From an uncultured Muribaculaceae bacterium (lineage in GTDB: Bacteria; Bacteroidota; Bacteroidia; Bacteroidales; Muribaculaceae), in the NCBI GenBank assembly GCA_910586895.1, contig CAJUIW010000017.1, positions 1-36,968 of the forward strand: a DNA stretch of 36,968 bases, in the 5' to 3' direction. Positions 15,542 through 22,714 of this stretch are shown here, piece by piece. The notes below the pieces were generated by a model. That model saw only the letters and a program-made list of their open reading frames with translations. It was not told where the DNA came from and ran no database searches. Position 1 is the stretch's first letter, and every line of letters starts with the position of its first letter. The translations under genes and the position numbers were made by a program.

Positions 15542-15549
15542 TAACTTTG
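15542..15549 (+). promoter_or_regulatory. -7 box of the AbiE operon
   Basis: TAACTTTG lies 18 nt before the antitoxin ATG (15568). No clear -33 TTTG is present; the AAAGTAGT/ACTACTTT repeat occupies that area. Confidence 0.6.
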
Positions 15550-15567
15550 TGGCAAAATATACAACCA

Positions 15568-16173
15568 ATGGCAGAAAACAGTACTTTCAAGGCAATGGAA
15601 GCGATTGTTGAGCGAACAGAAAATGGGAAAATCCTGATACCGGATGACTTCACATTATGTGGAACTCCGGACTCTGTTCGCTCCGGTCTGACGCGCCTAT
15701 GCAAAAACGGGAAACTGAACCGTTTTGCTAAGGGCATATACTACACTCCGATGTATGACAAGTGGGACGGAATACCTCGTGAACCATCTCTTGATGCGAT
15801 CGCCCAACGGATTGCGGACAGGGATAAAGCACGGATTATTCCAACAGGCATATATGCACTCAACCGTTTGGGACTTTCCACACAAGTGCCGACCAATATT
15901 ATATATATCACGGACGGTTCGGCACGTCAGGTGAAGTTTGGCGCAGGGAAAAGCATTATATTCCGTCATAGTAACGATCTTAGCAACTTTGCATATCAGT
16001 CAAAAATGATGCAGATGGCAATCATGGCGATGCGCGAAATTGGAGAAAAGGCTATTACAGACGAGCAAATTGCCAAGATAAAAAACATTATAAAGGATGC
16101 CGTGTCGGAAGATGACTTCAATCATGATATTGTACTTACTCCGATTTGGATAAGAAAAATTTTACAGCGATGA
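15568..16173 (+). CDS. AbiEi-type antitoxin (type IV toxin-antitoxin, DUF6088-like)
   Basis: The 201-aa protein has an N-terminal winged-helix region (GKILIPDDFTLCGTPDSVRSGLTRLCKNGKLNRFAKGIYYTP, about 20-60) like the AbiEi antitoxin domain. The central region IIPTGIYALNRLGLSTQVPTNIIYITDGSARQVKFG is typical of AbiEi/DUF6088 proteins. In this type the antitoxin does not bind the toxin but counteracts it and represses the operon. I choose the ATG at 15568, just after a -7 box, over the one at 15517, which lies upstream of that box. The stop overlaps the toxin ATG by four bases (ATGA). Codon use is more A/T rich than in the flanking genes, as expected for an acquired module. Confidence 0.85.
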   Translation: MAENSTFKAMEAIVERTENGKILIPDDFTLCGTPDSVRSGLTRLCKNGKLNRFAKGIYYTPMYDKWDGIPREPSLDAIAQRIADRDKARIIPTGIYALNRLGLSTQVPTNIIYITDGSARQVKFGAGKSIIFRHSNDLSNFAYQSKMMQMAIMAMREIGEKAITDEQIAKIKNIIKDAVSEDDFNHDIVLTPIWIRKILQR

Positions 16174-17237
16174 AGTTTGTAGATTTATCAAAACAAGACC
16201 AGGTGGATGTGCTCGACCGCGTTTCCACTGAATTGAATATCCGTCAACGTGAGGTCATTGAGAAAGACTGGTGGGTGACAGCGGTGCTTCGTGCCATGTT
16301 CAGTCTGCCATACGCCAATCACCTTTCATTCAAAGGAGGCACATCATTGAGCAAGTGCTGGCACTTGATAGACCGCTTCTCAGAAGATATCGACATTGCC
16401 ATCGACCGTGAATATCTTGGTTTTACCGGCACATTGTCAAAGACGCAGATTAGCGACAAACTCCGCCGTGCAGCCTGCTCGTTTGTAAGAGAAACCATGC
16501 AATACGATTTAGCGGAACAACTTTATCAAAGTGGGATATCAAAGGATTTGTTCAAGGTGAACGTAAATATCACTCCTGTCTCAACAACCGATCCGGAAGT
16601 GATAGACATAAACTATGATTCAGTGCTGTCACTGTCCCTCGAAGGTAACGGTGGACAGTATATTCTTCCCAAAGTAAAAGTGGAAGTCAGCGGCAGGTCA
16701 ATGAGTGAACCTGTCAGCGAGATTGCACTCAACTCAATGATAGATCAGGTTTATCCTAACACGCCTTTTACGGAAGAGAAATTCACAGTGCGTGCTGTCA
16801 TGCCAGAACGTACATTCCTTGAGAAAGTATTTCTGTTGCATGAAGAATTTGCCAAGCCAAAAGAATTGATTCGGGTGGAGCGTATGTCACGCCACATGTA
16901 CGACATCGGGCAGATGTTGAAAACACCTATTGCCGAACGCGCCATCAATGACAAAGAACTCTACCAGCAAGTATTGGAACACCGTCGCACATTCATCGGC
17001 CTGCGTGGTTTTGACTACGATACGCTTTATCCGGCTACGCTCAACATTATTCCTCTGGCAGAAATCATTGAGCAATGGAAAGAAGACTACGAGAATATGC
17101 GTATGTATATGATTTATGGAGAGAGTGTCCCGTTTGATGAGTTGGTGAACAAACTCAAAGAGTTGAATACTCTAATAAAAGGAATATCTATAACTTCGAA
17201 AATTAATAAAGATAATAAATCAAAAAATCGGCGGTAG
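16170..17237 (+). CDS. AbiEii-type nucleotidyltransferase toxin
   Basis: The 355-aa protein shows the AbiEii/AbiGii nucleotidyltransferase signature: FKGGTSLSKCWHLI (54-67) and DRFSEDIDIAID (68-79) with the catalytic acidic pair in EDID. KVKVEVS and FLEKVFLLHEEF follow later. Toxins of this family transfer nucleotides to tRNA acceptor ends or related targets and arrest growth; AbiE systems are known phage-defence and stability modules. I choose the start overlapping the antitoxin stop; an ATG 24 nt earlier lies inside the antitoxin and adds only a non-conserved stub. The end of the gene reaches into the right-hand repeat: its last 23 bases belong to the 64-bp repeat, so the toxin's C-terminus is partly encoded by it. 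Confidence 0.87.
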   Translation: MKFVDLSKQDQVDVLDRVSTELNIRQREVIEKDWWVTAVLRAMFSLPYANHLSFKGGTSLSKCWHLIDRFSEDIDIAIDREYLGFTGTLSKTQISDKLRRAACSFVRETMQYDLAEQLYQSGISKDLFKVNVNITPVSTTDPEVIDINYDSVLSLSLEGNGGQYILPKVKVEVSGRSMSEPVSEIALNSMIDQVYPNTPFTEEKFTVRAVMPERTFLEKVFLLHEEFAKPKELIRVERMSRHMYDIGQMLKTPIAERAINDKELYQQVLEHRRTFIGLRGFDYDTLYPATLNIIPLAEIIEQWKEDYENMRMYMIYGESVPFDELVNKLKELNTLIKGISITSKINKDNKSKNRR

Positions 17238-17278
17238 CATCAATGTGCTACCGCCGTACTTTTATAAGGATGAGATAT
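17215..17278. repeat. Right copy of the 64-bp direct repeat
   Basis: This copy differs from 15316-15379 at one base. It overlaps the last 23 nt of the toxin gene (17215-17237) and carries the second terminator hairpin. Confidence 0.97.
17230..17263. terminator. Bidirectional terminator, right copy
   Basis: GGCGGTAGCA (17230-17239) and TGCTACCGCC (17246-17255) form a perfect 10-bp stem. On the minus strand a run of six T follows, ending the BspA-like gene at 17285; on the plus strand TTTT follows at 17260-17263, ending the AbiE operon. The toxin stop codon lies inside the left arm. Confidence 0.9.
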
Positions 17279-17284
17279 TACTCT

Positions 17285-20167
17285 TTATTTCACATAGATC
17301 TTGGCGCTATGACCATCTACCGTGGCGATATATATGCCGCTCTTAAGGCCGGCAAGTGAAAGAGAAGCCGATGCGTCGGCAATAGTATGCTCTATCATGC
17401 AGCGTCCCTCGAGGTCGAACACGCGGAGTGTACGTCCCATCATCTCCGACCCGAAGCTGAACTCCTCGCCATCGAACACCCATGGCTGCTCGCTCTCGAC
17501 AGCTCCAATAGAAGCGACACCGTACTCCATGATATTGCCAAACTTGCCCCATACACTATGTGCACGATAGTCCTCTACTTTACCTTCAGGCACAAAGAGA
17601 GTGGCTGTGGTATAGGTTGTGTCGGCAAACACGTTTTCGTCTATATTCTGTGGCACAGGGTTGAGGTTAACCACCTCTTCAAGATTATCGCACCACTGGA
17701 AAGCCTGCGGACAAATCGTATCGACGGTGGCAGGCAGTTGAATATAACGGAGATCAGGACGTGTCTGGAAAGCGGCTTCACCTATAGCAGCTACGATTAC
17801 ATCCTCACCAACAGTTTCCGGAATCACAATGCGGGTGCGATTGTTGCCTTCTGAGGCTTTTACCGAAGCAGACAGAGGCTTTACGGAGTAAGGCGAATAT
17901 TCGGGCCATTCATCGTCCGACAGATCGGAAGCGGAAATTACTTTCACACGCTCCTTGGAGCCGGGCATTAAAGGACCGTGCACCACCGGAAATTTAATAT
18001 AACCTATTCCATCAGAGATGAAGTAGCGTGTGCCTTCCTCTATTTTTCCGAACTTGCTCCACACTTCATCAGCCTGGTATAAATCCATACTGCCGGTAGG
18101 CACTATAAGAGTGGCATTCGGATAGATTGAAGAGTGGAACGAATTTGACACAACCATGGGTGGATCATCGTACTTCGAATGCACACGGTTGATTTTAGTG
18201 CAGTTATCGAAGAAGTTAGCACCTATCTGGTCGGTGAGCAGTCCAAGAGTCACGCTTTCAAGGTTTGTGCAACCGTAGAAAGTATACTTTCCGGTAAGAG
18301 GGCGGATTACATCGCCTACCACTACGGAAACAAGCATCGTGTCGCAATAAAAACTGTAGTCTCCTACTTTCGTCATCTCATCAGGAAGCACGAGGTGGCG
18401 CAGTGGCCGTCCCTTGAGATAGAGATTCTTTGAATTAAGAATAGGATTGCTCGGAATAGATCTGTCGCCAAGTCCGAAAGTTACCTTACACCATGCTGCG
18501 ACATCGTCAATTTCAGTCTTTTTCAATGGGACATTATTAAATGCGTCTCTACCGATTGATTTTAGTGTAGCTGGGAGATGTATGGATTCAAGAGATGTCT
18601 TTGAGAATGCGTTTCTCCCGATAGTTTCCAACACATTGCTCAGATGGATCTCGGTGAGTGAAGAATTGTTGTTTAATGCGTATTCATCTATGAGTCTCAC
18701 CTTATCACCCATTTTGAACGAGGTGATGTTGCTGCAACTTGAAAACGCATAGGCACCAATTGTATCGACTGACTCGGGAAGTACTACCGAGGTGAGCGAT
18801 TCGCATCCGCGGAACACGTTGGGTTTGATTTTAGTAACTCCGTCAGGAATAGTAAGACGGCGCATCAGGCGATTCTTATTGTAGAATTTTCGGGCTTCGA
18901 AAATAGGGTTGGAACCGGCATCGTAATAAGATACGATATCCACATCGCACCATGCCTTGATGTCGCTGATATGCACTTCGGTAATCCCCGCATTTGCAAA
19001 CGCGCACTCATCGAGTTTCTTAATCCCCTTGCCCATCTTTACAACGCTCAGATTACGGCATCCACTAAACGCATGCGGACCTATTACGGCCATGGCATCG
19101 TGAAATGTCACGGACTTGAGACTATCGTAAGAAGCAAAAGCGCCGCCGCTTATTTCAGTAAGGTCGGCCGGGAAAGCGAGGTCTTTCACCATCTCTCCAT
19201 TTAGATAGAGTGTTTTCCCGCTGAGATTGTTACCACTGGGAACATTGGAGGAACTCTTTGATTGGAAATTAATTCTACACCATGCTTTCAAATCGCTGAT
19301 GTTGATCCGCTTGATAGAAGTAAGCCCCAACACGTTATTATTAAAAGTCTTAAAAGTTGGGGGCAGAGTAAGCTCCTTAAACTTAGTACTTGTGAAGCAC
19401 TGTTCGCCTAAAGTTTCAAGTGAATCGCCAACCTCAATAGCATCAAGAGAGGTACAGTTCATGAAAGCACGATAGTTGATGTTCTTCACATGATGGAGTA
19501 CGATAGACTTCAGTGATGTACAATTATAGAAAGCCTGTGATGCGATAGTCTTCACGCTCTCCGGAATTTCGATTGTTTTAAGAGAAGTACATCCGGAAAA
19601 GGTCGAAGCGTTGATAATAGGGAGATTTTTCCCTAATTTTACGGTTTCGAGTGCTTTGCAGGAACTAAATGCGCCCCCCTCTATCGTAAGCACTGACGGA
19701 GGTAGTTCCACTGATTTCAATCCCGACAGATAAAAAGCACTGTTTCCTACAAAGGTGAGGGTAGATGGCAATTTAATATGCTCAAGCATTGGACAGATGC
19801 TTAAACAGTGAGCACTTAACTCTGTCACTCCCTCCGCAATGTTTACGGTCATGAGGCTATCGCAACTCCTGAAGCAGTTTCCTGGTATAGGAGCCGTAGC
19901 CTGCCATTCGACAATCTTGAGCGATTTACAGCTTATGAATGCACTGCTCTCAACGGAGGTAACTTGATATTCCACTCCATCTACAGTCACTGCTGCAGGA
20001 ACCGTTACAGCCGTAAGTGTATTGTAGCTGTCAGACTTGACGAGCTGAGCAGTCTTGCCCGTAGCATTAAGCTTGTAGAACAGGGAGCCAACCTGCTGCG
20101 ATGTGGCCGCCGCCACGGAAACATAAGTTCCGAAGAGGACAAGCATGATTAGTAGAAATTTTTTCAT
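17285..20167 (-). CDS. BspA-like leucine-rich repeat surface protein with C-terminal sorting domain
   Basis: The 960-aa protein has a signal peptide (MKKFLLIMLVLFGTYVSVAAA). About 700 residues of tandem BspA/LRR_5 repeats of roughly 23 aa follow, with units such as AFSGCRNLSVVKMGKGIKKL, AFSSCSNITSFKMGDKVRLI and AFYNCTSLKSIVL. Three related segments carry an extra ITEVHISDIKAWCDV-type insert (the IKAWC motif). Two late segments end in a VPTG/VPEG...W.KFG pattern (near 690 and 860). The last 55 residues (LRVFDLEGRCMIEH...LKSGIYIATVDGHSAKIYVK) match a T9SS type A sorting domain or its Bacteroidales relative. It is likely cell-surface displayed and adhesive. It lies 60 bp downstream of a second BspA-like gene. 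Confidence 0.9.
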   Translation of the reverse strand: MKKFLLIMLVLFGTYVSVAAATSQQVGSLFYKLNATGKTAQLVKSDSYNTLTAVTVPAAVTVDGVEYQVTSVESSAFISCKSLKIVEWQATAPIPGNCFRSCDSLMTVNIAEGVTELSAHCLSICPMLEHIKLPSTLTFVGNSAFYLSGLKSVELPPSVLTIEGGAFSSCKALETVKLGKNLPIINASTFSGCTSLKTIEIPESVKTIASQAFYNCTSLKSIVLHHVKNINYRAFMNCTSLDAIEVGDSLETLGEQCFTSTKFKELTLPPTFKTFNNNVLGLTSIKRINISDLKAWCRINFQSKSSSNVPSGNNLSGKTLYLNGEMVKDLAFPADLTEISGGAFASYDSLKSVTFHDAMAVIGPHAFSGCRNLSVVKMGKGIKKLDECAFANAGITEVHISDIKAWCDVDIVSYYDAGSNPIFEARKFYNKNRLMRRLTIPDGVTKIKPNVFRGCESLTSVVLPESVDTIGAYAFSSCSNITSFKMGDKVRLIDEYALNNNSSLTEIHLSNVLETIGRNAFSKTSLESIHLPATLKSIGRDAFNNVPLKKTEIDDVAAWCKVTFGLGDRSIPSNPILNSKNLYLKGRPLRHLVLPDEMTKVGDYSFYCDTMLVSVVVGDVIRPLTGKYTFYGCTNLESVTLGLLTDQIGANFFDNCTKINRVHSKYDDPPMVVSNSFHSSIYPNATLIVPTGSMDLYQADEVWSKFGKIEEGTRYFISDGIGYIKFPVVHGPLMPGSKERVKVISASDLSDDEWPEYSPYSVKPLSASVKASEGNNRTRIVIPETVGEDVIVAAIGEAAFQTRPDLRYIQLPATVDTICPQAFQWCDNLEEVVNLNPVPQNIDENVFADTTYTTATLFVPEGKVEDYRAHSVWGKFGNIMEYGVASIGAVESEQPWVFDGEEFSFGSEMMGRTLRVFDLEGRCMIEHTIADASASLSLAGLKSGIYIATVDGHSAKIYVK

Positions 20168-20227
20168 TGGGGAATTAATAATGATTATATATTATATGAT
20201 ATTACTGTCTGCTAAACAGGAATAATT

Positions 20228-22378
20228 CTAAATCTTTATTTTCTTGACCATTCCACGGCCTCGGATGATATAGAAACCGTTAGGCAACTTGATCATGCTG
20301 TCGGAACCTTTGTAGAAAAGCATTCCGTCAACTCCGTATATATCAACCGGATCGTTTGTATTCAGGATCAGAGTGCTACCGGAAATGGTTATCCATTCTT
20401 CGTCTGTTTTTACATTTTCTATACCACTCTCTTCGTCTATCAGGAGATTGAAAAAGCTGCCCCAACCCGTATCGGCTTTATATGTCTCAATGCTATTGTA
20501 CGGTACATAAACTTTGCTACTAATGTATGTATTGCTATCGAAGGCATCCGCATCAATTATCGGTGGATTTTCGGCCTTTGAAATAATAACCGTGTTAATG
20601 TTTTGGAGATTACTATAGCAGAACGCACATGCCCCGAGATACTCCAGTGTGGAGGGAAATGTAATGCTGCTGATGTATTCATTATAACATGCCCAACCTC
20701 CGATGGCGGTTATGCCCTCTGGTATATTATATTCTTTTTCCGGTTTGTACCTGGGATAAGTAAGCAGTGTGGAAGTGGAGCGGTCATACAGAACTCCTCC
20801 GTCGGAGAAGAATATTGGATTTTCCCCGTCAACTTCAATTTTAGTAAGACTGGTACAGCCGCTTGGGCTAATGGCATATTCTCCTAATTTAGTTATAGTT
20901 TTGGGAATATGGATTTCATCTATCATGGATGAAGCAAATACCCTTTTCCCAATTCCAGTTATATTGAACTCTCTGCCATTGAGTACAACTGTTTCCCGAA
21001 TAGTCATCACACGGGTGGGATTAATGACTTTTGTAATGGTTACATCAGGATATATTCCTGAGTATGAATATGTATCATCACTTCCCGATACCCAATCGTC
21101 CGGATTGCCCCCTTCGACAATCAGTCCGAACTTTCCCCATTGGTTATTTGAGGCGAAAGCATCGCGTGTGCCATCCGGTACAAACAATACTCCGTTGTCT
21201 CGATTTGTCCCTTCGAGAACGCACCATGACACCGGTATTACAGTCGGATTATGCAATACAATCAAAGTCAGGTCCTCACAATAATTCAGCGCATTCACAC
21301 CGTAGTAGTTGACCGACTCCGGAATATCAAGCTGGGATATTTTGTTTTTTCTGAGCGAGTTTACTCCTAATCCTTTCAGATTTTTGGGCAGGATAATAGT
21401 CTTCAGGCCCTTTTCCTCAAATGCACTATCCGGCAGGTAACCGCCAGCAATCTCTGCTTCGGATAGATCTATATGTTCGAGCATCGGCATCTCATCACGC
21501 ATAAAAGCTATGTAGGTGTCATCAATCTGTCCTGCAACTGAAATGTTATTGATGTAAAACCTGTCCTCGTTATCATTTAACTGCTGGCTAAAGCTGCCGG
21601 GTGTTTCCACAACAAAGTGATGCTGCTCCATTATGAGTTCATCATCAGAACAAGCCATGAGTGTTACAGTATATTCCGGCTTGCTTATGCTTTGGAAAAG
21701 TATTCTGTCGCGATCAATCTGCACTTGGTCAAAGTTGGGTCCGACTTTGACAAAACGATGGGTTTTGTCTACAGGCCATATTATGTCAATATTATACATT
21801 GATGAATAGATAGGCTCATATTGTCTGTATTCATTGTAAGTTCCTTCACAGTATCCCTCGTAGGGGATGTCGTTGCGCCCAAGGATGTTTACGGTTATCC
21901 GGGCTTTCACTACTACATTGTTTTTAGCCTTGCAGTAGGTTGATTGGCATACTGCTGAAGTGACCGGAAGCCATGTCTCATCATTATTTTCCAAAGTAAT
22001 GAATCGTATGATATCAGTGTCGGTAATATCGGAATTTACAGTCATATTGCAAAACCGGTGCCATTGACCGAACCCAAAATTGGGAGAGAGGTTTAGATTC
22101 TTTTCCTCATGGATTAGTTCTTTTATTTCTCCATCCTCGGAAATCAAAGCCAGGGCAAGCGACCCCTGAAAAATCTCACCTGAATCATTAGACGTATTTC
22201 CGATCCAGTCGACAAAGACGTTGAACGGCACGTTTTCTTGAATATTCTCGACATCAATCTGCATGCCTATACCACCTTTCATTTCTAATAGAGATGGAGA
22301 TGTGCCTAATTTCGCCGCATGGCAGTTAATAAACGTTGGCATGAACAGACTTGCCAGAATCAAAGCAATTTTGTGCAT
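20228..22378 (-). CDS. Second BspA-like leucine-rich repeat protein with unusual N-terminal half
   Basis: The 716-aa protein has a signal peptide (MHKIALILASLFMPTFINCHAA). About 250 residues follow with no obvious repeats, including DVENIQENVPFNVFVDWIGN and ALALISEDGEIKELIHEEKNL, a beta-sandwich-like region. From about residue 290 there are degenerate LRR_5 repeats (MLEHIDLSEAEIAGGYLPDSAFEEKGLKTIILP), a VPDGTRDAFASNNQWGKFG block, more repeats, a VPYNSIETYKADTGWGSFFNLL block and a short C-terminal sorting-like end (IYGVDGMLFYKG...LPNGFYIIRGRGMVKKIKI). It shares the W.xF and sorting elements with the downstream protein but not the IKAWC inserts. A -7 box TATATTTG at 22487-22494 could drive both genes. 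Confidence 0.86.
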   Translation of the reverse strand: MHKIALILASLFMPTFINCHAAKLGTSPSLLEMKGGIGMQIDVENIQENVPFNVFVDWIGNTSNDSGEIFQGSLALALISEDGEIKELIHEEKNLNLSPNFGFGQWHRFCNMTVNSDITDTDIIRFITLENNDETWLPVTSAVCQSTYCKAKNNVVVKARITVNILGRNDIPYEGYCEGTYNEYRQYEPIYSSMYNIDIIWPVDKTHRFVKVGPNFDQVQIDRDRILFQSISKPEYTVTLMACSDDELIMEQHHFVVETPGSFSQQLNDNEDRFYINNISVAGQIDDTYIAFMRDEMPMLEHIDLSEAEIAGGYLPDSAFEEKGLKTIILPKNLKGLGVNSLRKNKISQLDIPESVNYYGVNALNYCEDLTLIVLHNPTVIPVSWCVLEGTNRDNGVLFVPDGTRDAFASNNQWGKFGLIVEGGNPDDWVSGSDDTYSYSGIYPDVTITKVINPTRVMTIRETVVLNGREFNITGIGKRVFASSMIDEIHIPKTITKLGEYAISPSGCTSLTKIEVDGENPIFFSDGGVLYDRSTSTLLTYPRYKPEKEYNIPEGITAIGGWACYNEYISSITFPSTLEYLGACAFCYSNLQNINTVIISKAENPPIIDADAFDSNTYISSKVYVPYNSIETYKADTGWGSFFNLLIDEESGIENVKTDEEWITISGSTLILNTNDPVDIYGVDGMLFYKGSDSMIKLPNGFYIIRGRGMVKKIKI

Positions 22379-22486
22379 AGTTTAAATGGTTAAGCAAATC
22401 GTAAAAATTATTATTGCTCTTTAGCGGACAGTAATAATTGTGAAATTAACAGTGATTGTATGTTATAAAATGTGTTTCACAGTAGA

Positions 22487-22494
22487 CAAATATA
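22487..22494 (-). promoter_or_regulatory. Candidate -7 box of the BspA-like gene pair
   Basis: TATATTTG on the minus strand matches TAnnTTTG, but no -33 element is found 19-21 nt upstream. It would give an unusually long leader of about 100 nt. Confidence 0.45.
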
Positions 22495-22652
22495 GCGCTA
22501 TTTAACAATAGAACCGCAGCCATCGTCCTATTTAACACACTATCATACAATAAATTAGTGATTACACTAAGTGAGGTTTAGTAGTTTCCCTAACCTGCAG
22601 TGCTGTATATGGCCTCTGATAGCTTATAAATCGTGACTAATCTTTACAGCAT

Positions 22653-22686
22653 AAAAAAGGAGGTAGTGCGCATTCGCACTACCTCC
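22653..22686 (-). terminator. Terminator of the rhomboid-EEP-M3 peptidase operon
   Basis: GGAGGTAGTGCG (22659-22670) pairs perfectly with CGCACTACCTCC (22675-22686) around a 4-nt loop. On the minus strand a run of six T follows (opposite A 22653-22658). Confidence 0.93.
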
Positions 22687-22714
22687 CTGCTATTTGATTC
22701 AGCAGTTGAGCGGA

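Larger units (their letters stand above)
22379..22714. other. 336-bp intergenic region between BspA operon and M3 peptidase operon
   Basis: This A/T-rich stretch has no open reading frame I can support. It holds a minus-strand -7 box TATATTTG (22487-22494), about 110 nt before the 20228-22378 start codon, and the terminator at 22659-22686. Between them, 22495-22650, I see nothing interpretable. Confidence 0.6.

Noticed and set aside
15316..17278. Insertion sequence or integrative element carrying the AbiE module
   Set aside because: There is no transposase, integrase or terminal inverted repeat between or beside the direct repeats; the repeats are terminators, not IS ends.
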